Shown: piece by piece, positions 10,893 through 23,381 of the stretch
How positions within the stretch are numbered: the stretch's first letter is position 1
Layout: every line of letters begins with the position of its first letter
NCBI RefSeq assembly: GCF_905475395.1
Contig: NC_058340.1
Span: 54,166,181 to 54,230,180 of the forward strand
DNA: 64,000 nucleotides
DNA from: Chrysoperla carnea
Taxonomy: Eukaryota > Arthropoda > Insecta > Neuroptera > Chrysopidae
Direction: 5' to 3'
Notes under the pieces: model-generated
Database searches by the model: none
What the model was told of the DNA's origin: nothing
Seen by the model: the letters and a program-made list of their open reading frames with translations, nothing else
Position numbers and translations under genes: made by a program

Positions 10893-13800
10893 TATAACGT
10901 ATACGTAATTCAAGTTGCCTATTTATTAATTTTGTATATCAACTTTTACATAAATCATTCTATTGAATTAACAATAGAGACATTTGCACCACTAGCTCAT
11001 GCGTTACTAATTGACACCTAAGAAACACATTCCATGAGCTTTTAGCAAAATCCGAGCGGTTTCTTTCATTTTCCTTTATTTGTAACACCTTTAACTGTAC
11101 TATATAGAATATTTATACATTTGAAAGTTAAGCTTAATATAAATTATGTCATTTAATCATTGACGTTTTGGCTTCCATTTAATGCAAAAACACTATTTTT
11201 CAATCCTTATATCTTAGATATTAAATAAATGTGATCTATTCAAATATCTAAAAGTGAAAATTTTATTCAAATGTAAAAGACAATTGTATCTAAAAAATAA
11301 TAACAGCTACAAAGTCTTAGATCACGTAATATATAAATAGGATATAAAAAGCTTCTTTAACAGTTGTAGCTTAATTGGCAGTAACCCATTTTGCTATCGA
11401 AAAAACATAAATACCGCTATTTACATGATGTTGTTCTACAAACAATTAATATTGGCAACTGCGATGATTGTTTTCGTTGCAATGATATTCATTGATTTTT
11501 AGCAAGACGTTTGATTGTGTGAAACATGAACTTTTTTCGAAAAAACTCCATAGTTATGGCATCCTTGGATTTTTTCACAATTTAGCTTTATTTTATTTTA
11601 TTTTTTTTTTTTTGTGTCATGATATTTTTGACTTTGAAATAGTATAAAATATTAAACTCTTTTAGTTAACTCCGATTTTAATATAATAATAAAACTTTAG
11701 GATTTGCTATAGTTTTGACAATAGTTAAGATTAATTAATATTTACTCGTTATTTTTTTAATCAAAATTATCGAAAACATTTGATTTATGGCGATTCCATT
11801 CCTAATTTCTTGATAAGGATGTCGTTATTGTGGCTTGTGCCGACTAAATAGTGATATTAAGATTAAAATGACTATTAATTTTTGTTAAAGCTTTCATTTT
11901 CAAGCAATAACTAATCTTCAAATACCATACTTATTATGATGTAAATCCAACAATTGTTATTGGTATCAAATTATGGGTACCAGTTTAGTAACCAGCTTTT
12001 CAATATTCAAGTAACCAATTCTTCAATATTCAAGAAAATTTCTATATAGGGACACAGTGAAGTTTTTACACCAAACTTTTTTTATTGCTTAGCTGAAATT
12101 AATGTACAGAATCTTCATTAATCATAAAATAAACACACATACCTATTGAAAAAAATTAATTATGTACTTAAATCACGATAGGTTACTTTAAAACTAAAAC
12201 AAATAAATATTTACAATAAGCCAAACATCCCGAAAAATATTTTTTCCTCAAAATTCGCTCTATATAAGGGAAATAAATCAATTTCTCCAATTTTTTTTTC
12301 TTTATGATGAAGAAAATTATAAAAAAATTTTCCTGTCGTATATGAGATTCTATAACATATGCCAGAACATCTCTATCTTTATGTCCTGGAGTCGTAAAAT
12401 ATTATTATTAAAATAAAATAAACTAAGTCTAGAGTCGTAATATATTAGATCGGAAGATTTACATTCTATTTGAGATCTACATGTTAGTTTTTTGTAACAT
12501 TTTGTAAGAAAAAAAGAAACCGCTAAGTACTTCTTAGCCACAGCATTTTGAATTAAATTTTAGAAATCGAAAAGTGGTAAAAAGATACATCTAAAATATT
12601 TTGTTATTTTGACAAAGTTGCATATAATATGTATGTATATGCGTACCACTTAATAAACACTTTAAAAATATTAACGCTTTGCATTAGATACACTTAAAAA
12701 AATACATCAAATGCAAATTTCCGACCATCGTTCACATCTGTTAAATTTCGTCTCAATAATCGTTATTAACTTTTCTAGTGGCTGTCGAGCGGTATCGTAA
12801 AATTATTAACGGTGATTCCCTTTGGCAAAAATATGCATAAAAATATGATCCATCTAAAATAATACTTTGTGGATATGATGCTTGGAGTCAGTCCTCTAAC
12901 TTGAGTAAATAACAGTTACACTGTGAGACAAGATTTTGGTACTCTGAATACTAACTTCTTCTATGAAATTTAACCTATTGAACACTTAGATAGCAATTTT
13001 TGAAGGAAAACATGAGAGCTTTAGTAGGTAGGTAATAACGAAACAAAGATGTATTCACCTCGAAATTTTCGAATTAGTTACTTTCGCTTTCACATGCGTA
13101 ACTCAATATAACTTATATTCAAAATACAACATTAAGTAAAAAATCAGCTCACTTGTTGCCTTGTATGCTAGAAAAAATTAGTTATTTTGGAAACAGCAAG
13201 TTCAATTTTATTAAAAAATTGCCCTGATTTTATCACCAAACTAGTGGAAATGTTTTCAGTAAAGATTTCAATTTGATTATTTAAAAGTAAGCATATTTAA
13301 CATTGGGAAAACGATAGATGGATGATGTTTTCATAGATTTCTCCAAAACTAGTCGATGGAAATTAAAACAAAAATTATTTAAATTTAAGTTAAAACCATA
13401 ATAAATTATTGAAAACAAAAAACCGTTGTGCCCGACCAATTAAGGATCTATGAGCACGACACATGGGACACAAATTTAAAAAAATTAATTTTAATTATGT
13501 TCTTTTGTGAATAAAATTTTTCAATATCTGAAATAATTTTAAAATATCGAAAATTGAAAATTTTGTTTATTTTGCTTTCGATATTAAGAGAACCAAGGCA
13601 AATATGGAAAAATTGTATTATTATTTTTTGTCTACATTCATGAATTTATCACAAAATTTATCATCAAAGTTTAAAGTAAAATAAGGTACAAATAATTTCA
13701 ACTCTAGATTTAAAATTGCCTTGACGGTCGGTTTTCAGTGTAAAACAACTCGAAATTTAAAGACATCATAAAAAGTGCGAATTTGGTTTTTAGGGTGAAA

Positions 13801-14375
13801 TCAATAACTTGCTAACTGCAAATTTAATCATATACGTACGTGTGTTTGAACACTTTTTCTACCCTCATAATTTTATAAAAGTGTAACTTATGCATATATA
13901 AAAACCACCCTCTCTTATATTTTGAAAATCGCAGATGTTCACATATGGATGGATCTCTAGGGTCCACATATAACTATTTCTCTCTTACTCTGTCGTACAT
14001 ATATATTTAATCAACTTTTGATATACTCATTTGAACGGTATTGATTTTTTGTTAATATTGCATATGCTATCATTTTGTGGGTTTTGTTTTGGAGTTGCAA
14101 CTGTACTTTGATAAGGGTCGATATACATTTCGATGTTATTGTATAAATTGTATTATATCGATCGGCATCAAGTAAACGTGGTACTTATAGTACTAAAGCC
14201 AGCGTAAAGATTCTATAATTACTTTTTCATACATAAAAATAGGACCAAGCGAAATTATTAGATAGTCAAACAACGCTAAGCAAGGGTGATGTTGAGAGAA
14301 ATGAACTACTCAAGTTATGGACCCGAAAAATTTGTCCCGCTAACTTAAAATAGGTTAATAGTTTCTTTTTTTAAC

Positions 14376-14705
14376 CCCCGAACCAAGAAAAGGAGCGTTA
14401 TAAGTTTGATCGCTATATGTGTCTGTGTGTGTCTGCCTGTCTGTCCGTGGCATCGTAGCGCTCAAACAGATGGACCTATTTTAATTTTTATTGTTTCGTT
14501 TGAAAGGTAATTTAATGGAAAGTGTTCTTAGCTATGCTTTAAATGCGAGTTTAGGATTCCGTACCCGGAACAGCTAAAAATAGTCCATGATCCTCAAAAT
14601 CGGTTGAGTTTGGTGAAGGCTCTAAGGAAAAAGGTAATTTAATGCAGAGTGTTCTTACATATGTTTCAAGTGCGAGTTTAAGGTTCCGTACCCAAAACTT
14701 GTTCT
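14376..14705 (+). repeat. Dispersed 'ACCCCCGAACCAA' repeat family, plus-strand copy
   Basis: Begins with AACCCCCGAACCAAGAAAAG, followed by a GTCTGTGTGTGTCTGCCTGT simple-repeat segment, GGCATCGTAGCGC, and two internal direct copies of a unit containing AAAGGTAATTTAATG, AGTGTTCTTA and GCGAGTTTAGGATTCCGTAC. Other copies are inverted at 21718-21912 and 25396-25625. There is no open frame. Confidence 0.7.
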
Positions 14706-17700
14706 CATTTTAATAAGTTAATCGACTCTCCCATACTGTAGATTTTTATTCGTCACTACATGAAACAGCACTTCGAAGTTTTTAATTTAAAAATTTTCCA
14801 ATGTAACAGGCTATAGATACTCCTTTTTGATGTGTGCAGGTTCAAAGTCAACAGTCATATTTTTCTATTAATAAACATATTATTAATAAACAGCTTAAAT
14901 TTTAAGCTGACGAGGCAATTAAAAATTTGCTACGCATACTTAGTATTGAAGCTTTTTTCATATCACCCTTGTTTATTGTTGCCGAACTATCGAATCACTT
15001 CGCCTGGAAAAGTTTTTACCTATTAAAAAAATAATTCCAGAAATATACACTGGCTTCAAGACTTTTTGATAAAATTATTCATATTATTGTGATATCGTCT
15101 AGGAGCCTACAATATTGCCTTTCCTAAAATCCATTTTTTTCAAGTTTTTTTCTTGATTAAAGTAGATATTAATTAGGACATGGGTTTTTAGGTTATTGAG
15201 AGCCTCGCGTATGCTATTCAGTCAATAGATCTCGTTTCTCATATTCTGTATCATCTGCTCTATCCAGAAAAAGATCACCATTTACTTTATTTAGTTCAAT
15301 GGAAACATTTGGCATTTTCTTGGTTTTTGAACTCTCACTCTCAACTCTAACTCTAACTTGAAAAACTCCAAATTTTGAAGGGCATTAATATTCTTTATAT
15401 AATTTTTACAATTTTTCTTGTAGATTCTATCGATCAAAATGCAATAATCGAACCCTCCTTCATTTGTTACGATCATTACGAGGGTCTGTTGTTCACTAGG
15501 AGTACGTAAATTAATATATTTTCTGTGCAAATTTTCCAAAATGCGACGGAAATGGTTGTTTTTTAGTAGATTTCGATTTCTCGAATCTTATAAGTCATCT
15601 AAGTTATCTGAAGCAATTTGGACATATTTGGAGTATGTAGCCAAGATTTTTTACACTTCGATTACCAGTTTCTTCTTACTTAGTCTCAAACAATCCAAAT
15701 TAAGAGAGTGAATAGCGAGGAAAAAAAACATAAAATAAAATCAAAACCCTTCAATTATTTGAATCTTTAATAATTAATTTAGAATATGTCATCATTGGTG
15801 GTATACATTGGCTAGTCAATTTCCTGTCGTCACAAAAACAGAGGCATTGTTTTGAATGCCATATTTGTAACAAAAATAATATAATTGAATTCAATTTTAA
15901 AATTGTAATTATTTTATTTTATACGTGTGCGAGCAAAAAATTAATTGTTAATATAATTATTAATATTTTGGGTGACAAAATTTTTGTTTTTAATTTTAAA
16001 TAAAATATAATAAATGAAAAATTTGCCCGCACAATACATTTTTTTATTCGCATATCGCATGCATATTCCCGTTCAAGGACAGAATAAATATGCATTTAGC
16101 AATTATAACAGGTGAAAAATTATCGCGACAAAAATAAATAGGTAATAGATAGATACCTAATAAAATATTTCACTTATTGTATTGTAAATAAGATGATAGA
16201 TAATAATTATTTTTTGTGTTGTTTACTTTTAATCATGTATACGATATTTATTTACCATAAAAGTCGAAAAACTCAATTTCCACAAATGCATCACTCGAGT
16301 CACAATAAACACTTCTTATTTCTCTTTATTACTAAACTTCCTTTTATCAATTCTCTAAATAGCAGACAAAAATATTCATAGAAATTTCGCTTCACGGCCA
16401 TTTTAAGTAGAGCATAAGAACAATAAAAATAAATTTTCTTATTCGCATAGGTATAAAAAAACTTTTGTACCTATATTATACCTATAGATGAAAATGTGTG
16501 ACATTGGTTCTAATTTTGCATTAAAAAGATAAGAAAGTAATAAAAAATTTCAATATAAATTTTTAAGTATTGATTATATTTTTTAAACAATTATTTTTAT
16601 AACTACATATTTATATGCATATTACCTACATATGTAGGCAGTATTATATTATAATACAGAATAATGTGACCTCGACATATTTAAAATATTACAATTGAGT
16701 AATAAAATTTCTGAGATATTGAACCATTTTTCTTGAAAAATTAAACTATACAAATGTTATAGTATATTATTTCTCTGGCCTGTTTTTGCCTGCCAACGCG
16801 AAATCTTCCTTATTCTTTTATAAAATTCCATGATTTCCCCTTCATTTTCAAGCTTACCCTGTCGGCTAATGACGAAAAATAGATTAACTGTCTAAAAATA
16901 TACCGCTTAGGAAAAAACAAGCGAAAGAAATAATATTAAGATTTAATTTTGTTCAGTATGTAATTTTTATATCATATCTGTATAATAAATTGCCTATAAA
17001 TAAAAAAAAATTAAATTACTCATATATTATTTCTCTTGCCTGTTTTTAGCGTTCTATGCAATTCCGTACGGGTCGAGTTAGTTTTTTTTTTATAAATTAT
17101 GCAAAGCAAATGTTTAATCCTAATAACTTTACAATTGTAAAAGTTTGTATGTTTGGATGTTTAGATCGTTTGAATGTTGTTACTTAATCACGCAAAAACG
17201 GCTAAGCGTGTTTTAATGAAACGGATAGTTTATTACATGGAATAAACACATACGATATATAAAAATTGTCTTTCCGTTACCGGATATGAAGCATCAGCTA
17301 ATTTTTTGCCTTCTTCGCCTGATAGCCAAGATAAAATTGAGAATTATATTGACGTTTAGATTTTATTACCTAGCATGAAAATGCTACATGCAAATTTAAT
17401 CATTATTTCAAAGTTTCTTTAGACAGGACAGTAAAAAATTATTATATTTTCAATGTCAACAGGAAAATAATTTTTAAAATATATCAATAAAGAAATTTAC
17501 ATAAACTTAATTCTTGTCAGTGTCTGCTGCACATTATCCATAGACATTTTTAGGAAAAAAGTTGACATTTTTCTTCAATCTTATTTCCATTAAAGCTAAG
17601 AACTATTGGGAAAATAGATTTAAGAAGCCACAGATGGTTCCCAAACAGGCAGAAACGCAAAATACAAATATATGGGCAGGGATTATTTAAAAATCTTAAC

Positions 17701-17777
17701 TGAAAAACCATACTTACGAAAATTTGTTCTGAAAATTTAATTTTTTAAATTATCTAATTTTTATTTTATTGTTACAG

Positions 17778-18282
17778 GTGCACTGATTCGAGTAGAAGGA
17801 TGTCAAACGAAAACTTTACTAGAAGAAGCTCTGAATTTGAGCAAAACAGTGAAAACATCACATCACGAATTTCGATCACCACCCACTCCAACAACAACAA
17901 CAACAACAACAGACAACCAACAATTATCCAACCAAGCTCCCATGTTTGCCGAAACTTATTTGGGAATGCTGAAACTACCGCATTGCATGAGAATTTCGAG
18001 AACTCGTTATATGAATCGTTACGCACGGCACGAGAACGATGGAACTTTGACTTTGAAAATGAACAACCGTTACCAGGTAAATGGCAATGGGAGAAGGTTA
18101 CTAATGATGCAAGTAGCCCTACCATTATGTCAAATATCAGCAATGTTTCAACGGATACATCAATTGAACCTCCTCAATGTATACAAAACGATCATGATAT
18201 ACCTGAACATCATACATCGAATGAATCGATTGAAACAGATTATATTGAATTGCCCGATAATGATGTATTATTACAATCGTAA
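17778..18282 (+). CDS. dap: Dacapo/p27Kip1-type cyclin-dependent kinase inhibitor, last exon (5' partial)
   Basis: The exon starts after the acceptor TTGTTACAG at 17777. The first in-frame ATG is at 17800 and gives 160 aa, but the frame is open back to the acceptor (phase 1), so the N-terminus may begin in an upstream exon. From the ATG, residues 31-37 are a seven-Asn run from (AAC)n. Residues 50-55 (CRNLFG) match the cyclin-binding RxLF motif. Residues 81-100 (WNFDFENEQP and following PGKWQWEKV) match the CDK-binding part of the CDI domain of p21/p27/p57 and Dacapo. Proteins of this family bind cyclin E-CDK2 in the nucleus and stop the cycle at G1. The C-terminal part after residue 105 is Ser/Thr/Asp-rich and not recognisably conserved. 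The stop TAA at 18280 lies at the start of a hairpin, and a coding-like +1 frame follows (separate entry), so the true C-terminus is uncertain. Confidence 0.88.
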
Positions 18283-18300
18283 TTTATCAACGATAAATTA
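18280..18300 (+). repeat. Perfect hairpin starting with the Dacapo stop codon
   Basis: Arms TAATTTATC and GATAAATTA pair perfectly (9 bp) around the loop AAC. The first three bases of the 5' arm are the in-frame TAA stop of the Dacapo-like frame. CAG follows directly after the 3' arm. Confidence 0.85.
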
Positions 18301-18303
18301 CAG

Positions 18304-18487
18304 GAGAAACCAAAATTGTGAAGAAGATGAATTAAGATATCGTGGTGACTATGATCAACTTTTCATTGATAATTCTAAATTATCGATAAAGAAATCTTCT
18401 AATGAATATTATGTGAAACGTGTTCGAGGTCATACAGTCAATCATTTACAAAATAGAATGATTTTTTCGTCTAATATATTTTTATAA
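18304..18487 (+). other. Possible continuation of the Dacapo coding region in the +1 frame
   Basis: From 18305 the +1 frame reads RNQNCEEDELRYRGD and then KKSSNEYYVKRVR before a stop at 18487. Its Glu/Asp/Lys-rich composition looks like protein rather than 3' UTR. The segment KKSSNEYYVKRVR lines up with the PIP-degron layout of p21-type inhibitors (acidic residue, two aromatics, then basic residues). Three routes could join it: a 25-nt excision from TC|GTAATT to TTACAG|G, which keeps phase but is shorter than known insect introns; an ordinary intron from the donor near 18179 (CAAT|GTATAC) to an AG near 18323; or a +1 frameshift at TCG-TAA before the hairpin. An assembly indel is also possible. 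Confidence 0.4.
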
Positions 18488-18999
18488 GTTTAATGTAATA
18501 TTATTACTGTATTTATTATTTATTTATAGAATTTTATATTTAAAAAAAAATATTTATATATTATTTTCTCTATTTTTTCTTATATTTATTTATTAATGTA
18601 GAAAAGGAAAAATCAATATGCAAAAATAGAACTATTCTAATACAGTGGCCACGTAAAGTGTAGCTTGAGTAACTGAAGATGTTTTTCGCGAGACAAAACC
18701 ATGAGCATATTTAAGTTTAATCCAATTATATTTGTCAACAATTAATGCAATTTTTTAACTTATTAAAAATTTACCTTTTTTTAAGTGAATTTATGCGGTT
18801 CGAAAAAATGCAAAATTAAGACCAAATCGCAATTAAGTCAAAAGCGGCGTGAATTTTTTTTTTCGAATGAAAGCTACCTTTACTGGCTAAATAATTATAA
18901 AAAATACGAATACCAAACACCTCGAAATTATTACCAATGGTAAAATGTTTTAATACCCGAGACTATGAAAGTGCAATGATTTGCTGAAAGATAAAACTT

Positions 19000-19279
19000 C
19001 ACAATAATCAATATTTTGTATATTTAATTTCTCAATAAGCAAATTAGGTAAGAGAAAAATTGAGATTTTGTTTTTCACATTAGTCCATAATTTTTCCTAC
19101 ACTACCCTGACGGAAAAAATATTTGAAGAATGACTTATTCACAATAATCAATATTTTGTATATTTAATTTCTCAATAAGCAAATTAGGTAAGAGAAAAAT
19201 TGAGATTTTGTTTTTCACATTAGCCCATAATTTTTCCTACACTACCCTGACGGAAAAAATATTTGAAGAATGAATAAGT
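19000..19279. repeat. 140-bp direct tandem duplication
   Basis: The segment from 19000 is repeated head to tail from 19140, with only about one substitution (GTCC against GCCC) before the copies diverge at the right end. Each copy carries one left terminal repeat of the adjacent MITE (TACCCTGACGGAAAAAATAT). The near-identity suggests a recent event or ongoing exchange. Confidence 0.9.
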
Positions 19280-19499
19280 CATAATAGGTAAGTCTTAGAA
19301 ACTCTGAAAAAGTCTTAAAAACTCTGAATTTCTCAACGTTTATGGACTGTCTAATTCAGCCTTAATATAAGTCTGGATAAATCTGAATTAGACAGTTCAA
19401 AAACGTTGAGAAATTCAGAGTTATTCAGAGTTCCTAAGACTTTTTCAGAGTTGCAAAGACTCTCTTTTTCTTTCTTCAAATATTTTTTCCACCAGGGTA
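19243..19499. mobile_element. Fold-back MITE with TA-flanked CCCTG ends
   Basis: The left end TACCCTGACGGAAAAAATAT and the inverted right end TACCCTGGTGGAAAAAATAT match at 26 of 28 positions over the full repeat. The interior is also largely palindromic: one arm has AAACTCTGAATTTCTCAACG, and the other has its inverted equivalent after 19390. If the flanking TA is the target duplication, this is a Tc1/mariner-type non-autonomous element. It does not code for protein. Confidence 0.8.
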
Positions 19500-21717
19500 A
19501 CATAAGTTGAGTTATGGAAAAGATATTTTTCCTCTAAGCCATTTCCGAAAGACAACTGTGTACATTTGTTTCATATTTTGATATCTTGTATTGTACTTTT
19601 ATTTATTTTTAACTGTTTTATACAGTTTTAACTGATTTAATTTAATTTCCTAAGTCTAACTTTGATGTAAAAAATGTTAAAATTGTTAAAATTGTTCAAA
19701 CCATAAAAGATAACATTTGCCACCTCCGTTGGCTGAGGTATAAGGTTGTAGTAACCATGTACTTACTAGCAAGGGATGGAGATGCTAGTTTACAAAATAA
19801 TTTAAAAAATGTAAAATATATATGAAGTTTTTTATCTTAGAGTTGTGGAAAATAAAATAAAAACCTAGTCAATGATTTCTACTTAAGGAGTTTTAGGTTG
19901 TCACTTATTTAAGTAAAAACTTTTCATGAAATCATTATTTTGAATAAAATCTATGTAATTATTAAATAGCTATTACTTTGATCTTCTTTCAAAACCAAAT
20001 CTCCTTAATTTAAAAACAAAAGATTTTCTTTTAAAATATTTTATTAAAAATATGTATAAAAATTATATTTATGATTTGTATATAAAAACTCTATATACAG
20101 CTAAAATCCAAAGTAAAATACAAAAAAATGAAATAAAAATATATAATATATATTAGTTTGTAAAAAATTGTTAGTTAAACAAAGCCTTATCTAAATAAGT
20201 TAACCATAACTGAACTATTCATAGTACTTAACTTGATATAAGCCCTCAAGCCCACACCTAAAAAAACATTTGTGATTACCTCTCCGTTGAATGTTTTCTT
20301 TATTTCCTGTTGGACTGAACTTTTTTGAAAATTTCGTTCAATTTTTTTCAAACGTTCCCGGAAAATTTGTGATTTTGTGGCAAGCTTGAAATGGATCCTT
20401 TTTGTGGGAAAAAGGAAAAACCAAATATAAAATCTGAGATAAACATGTTTAGTATTTTAGGAGTGAACCTGAGGTCTGTAAATATTAAGGACTAAAATTA
20501 ATCATTAAAAATAGTAGAATTTTTATATCCAAATTTAATTTAAATAATTTTAAAATTTACGAGATGCTAAATACTGTAATACAGCCAAACAAAACTTGAA
20601 AAACCTCCCGTTTCAAAACAACGGAAGTTGAGCAAATTCCAATCGAGCAAGAGTTCATTCCAATCGAGCCTAATTACCTTACAATTTCAACAACAATGGC
20701 TCTATCAGAAATTAATCATTACACAAAGCATGGCCTTTTTTTACTAAAAATTTACCTACATTTTCTTGCATTATTTCATTTATGGTACCATTATTGAAGA
20801 CAATCGATAGACCTCCCTGTATATAACACTGGCGGCACCCATGATAATACTCGTTTTTCTCGGGAGCTAAAAATCTGTACTAAATACATCCAATTTGGCG
20901 TTTTAACATAATTAAGTTATCAAAACGGTATATATTTAGCATTTCGTGAAAAAAACGTGAGGTAATTTTTTTTATTTTATTCAATTCCGTTTTAATGTTA
21001 ATTTATATATACCTACTGTTTTATTTGCTGTTGTTTCAAAGCCTAAATAGCCAACTTATAAGTATATAATCCATTTTATTCAACTCAAATTTTTTTCTAA
21101 CTGATCTTACCACTTATTAGCCTCTCATTTTCCACTTATTTCTTAATATTAATATTCATAAGTAATTGTTAATAAAAAATTAAGTCTTGAAATTTGAAAA
21201 TTGATACCTGAGCAAAATATACACGTTTGGAACAGTTTTGAATTATTAAAAAACGATAATTCGTAACCATAATCGTATAAAATTAATAAATTCACTTCTA
21301 AACGACTTTGTTTAGGAAGTGATACTTTCAAATTTAAATGTAAATTTTTTAATATTTTCCATGCTTCCATCATTAAGTATTACACTGTTGACATACCTAA
21401 TTATCGAAAAAGAAAATATTTTGTATGAAATGTAAATATAGTCATTTTTAAAAAAAAATATTTATTTATGCTAATTTTGTGCAGTTTTATAGATAAAAAT
21501 TTGTGATAATTTTTTACTTTTCTAGCTGACTAATAAATTTTGTATTTTTAAATTGCAATTTGTTTACTTTTATTTGAAGCAGCTGTTCACTGTATATTTT
21601 AAGCATTCCACCTTAAAACTTGAATCTTCCAGCCCAACGTTATATGTAAACGAAAAATCCTTACAATTATATTATGTGATTGCGGAAAAAACAAGAAATA
21701 CAGAGGAAATTTACAAA

Positions 21718-21912
21718 ATATAAAAAACCTCCAACAAATTTTTCTGGTACGGAATCCTAAACTCGCACTGGAAACATATCTAATAACACTCTCCATTAAA
21801 TTATCTTTTTCCTTAGAGCCTTCTACAAACTGAACCGATTTTGAGGACCATCCCCTATTTTTTATCCCCTGTTCCGAGTAAGGAACTCTAAACTCGCACT
21901 TGAAATTTAGAT
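21718..21912 (-). repeat. Dispersed 'ACCCCCGAACCAA' family, minus-strand partial copy
   Basis: Contains TACGGAATCCTAAACTCGCA and GAACTCTAAACTCGCACTTG, the reverse complement of the two internal units of the 14376-14705 copy, with the CCTTAGAGCCTTC spacer also shared. The 5' GTCTGTGTG part is missing. Confidence 0.65.
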
Positions 21913-23334
21913 CGACAAAGTTGAGTTATTAAATAAGAATTTAAAACTTTGTTCTTTGGTATATTTATAAATAAAAGGTGTTTGTAATATAATATAACAC
22001 TAATTTATTAAAAATGAATAAATAAAATGACATATTTTTTTACATTTCAATTCTCATCTTTTATTACCGGATGTATTTTAGTTTCAACAACCATACATCG
22101 GATAGTCCACATATGTTTTAATATAAAAATATGTTTATGATTTAATTTCAATCATTTGAAACCTGAAACAAAGATTTTTGTAACAAAATAATATTCTGTG
22201 AAATGTTACTACTTAATACGTATATGCAATTTTACTACATGTTTGTATTATTGATTGCCTAAGCTAAATTAATTTAATAATTTGTTACAATAATGACCAT
22301 TTTGATCTTTGTAAATTGACATATAAAATAAGATAAATAAGATTTTTTCGATTATTTTTCTAAATACTATACGTGGTATTTATTAAAAGAAAAAATAACC
22401 CCTCTTTTGGATTATCATGGCACGGCTATTCGGAAGAAAATGCAAAATGCTTCGATTATATTTTCATTGATATCTCGTGAAAAAATTTCATGGAAATTAA
22501 AATTTTCGAACCGGCGATAACTTGGAAAAAATTTCCGAGATTTTTGTCAATTTTCAAAAATTACATTCAAGGCTAATAAAATAATATTTTCTCACCTCCG
22601 TGCAGAAAGTGTCAAGACAAAAAAAAAAGCAGAAAGCAGAAAGGCGCTGAAAGGCAGAAAGTGCCTTTCAGCGGTACAGGTTGAGTACAGTGAGAATTGA
22701 ATATCACACCCCTTGGTGTCTCATCCCTGCATCAACAAATATGTACAGCGTTGCTGGATACTAACTCTGCATAAGTATTCGAAGCAAATTACATAAATGC
22801 CGTACAGAAACAAATCCAATAACTTCGGAACCGGAACCTTTCTCTTTTTCAAACCATAATACATAAGAAATTTAAAAAAAGAAAAAGCTCCATTTTCAAA
22901 CCCACCAGGGTATTTTAACAAGCAATTATGTTAGTTCTTATATCACTTATTTATTATTAATATTTTATGAACCGAAAACATAATATAAGATGGATTGTAG
23001 TTATCTTTCTTCCAATAACAGCATGAGGATGTAAATAATGCAAAAGGAACTCCTCAAGTTACACACGCGTTCCCAGTCATATCTGATGTTGAAGATATAA
23101 ACAAACAAACAAAACACCCACATCAATGAAAAAGGTATTCGATTTCCACAATACGTTCATCGTCATCTAACACATGAGTATCTGTATTTCATGAGACAAG
23201 ACTGCACCATCAACTTCAAAATGAAAGGTAATTAATACGAGATATATCTGTGAGAAGTTTTAATAAATTGTTTTTTATAAATTATGTATTTATTAACAAC
23301 CTCTCGTTATTTTGAAATAAGTATAAAAAATATC

Positions 23335-23340
23335 TTTATT
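23335..23340 (-). terminator. Poly(A) signal AATAAA of the uncharacterised gene
   Basis: AATAAA on the minus strand, 42 nt beyond the TAA stop at 23382. Confidence 0.5.
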
Positions 23341-23381
23341 AGCATAATAATTTACAATATTTACTATAGACGTCATTACAG

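Larger units (their letters stand above)
1..17777. other. Gene-poor flank, probably intergenic and/or 5' intron of the Dacapo-like gene
   Basis: No open frame in this stretch looks like a conserved protein. The longer frames are low-complexity A/T or CA-repeat translations. The DNA is AT-rich with scattered transposon remnants, listed separately. The exon at 17778 begins at a splice acceptor, so at least one upstream exon of that gene must exist. It may lie in this stretch, which would give an intron of up to about 15 kb, or outside the window. Confidence 0.6.
18488..23381. other. Intergenic, repeat-bearing
   Basis: No convincing exon was found on either strand. It contains the 140-bp duplication and MITE at 19000-19499 and the repeat at 21718-21912. 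The remainder is plain AT-rich DNA. A tRNA-like A-box phrase near 19727 (GTTGGCTGAGGTATAAGG) lacks a good B box. Confidence 0.6.

Noticed and set aside
17772-18143. 123-codon minus-strand frame opposite Dacapo
   Set aside because: Antisense shadow; its Leu run is the complement of the (AAC)n tract.
17837-18487. 216-codon plus-strand frame overlapping the Dacapo exon
   Set aside because: Its first 150 codons are the +1 shadow of the CDI-coding frame. Only the part after 18304 is kept, as a possible continuation.
19720-19800. tRNA-like phrase GTTGGCTGAGGTATAAGG
   Set aside because: No acceptable B box or cloverleaf; could be a decayed SINE, but this is unsupported.
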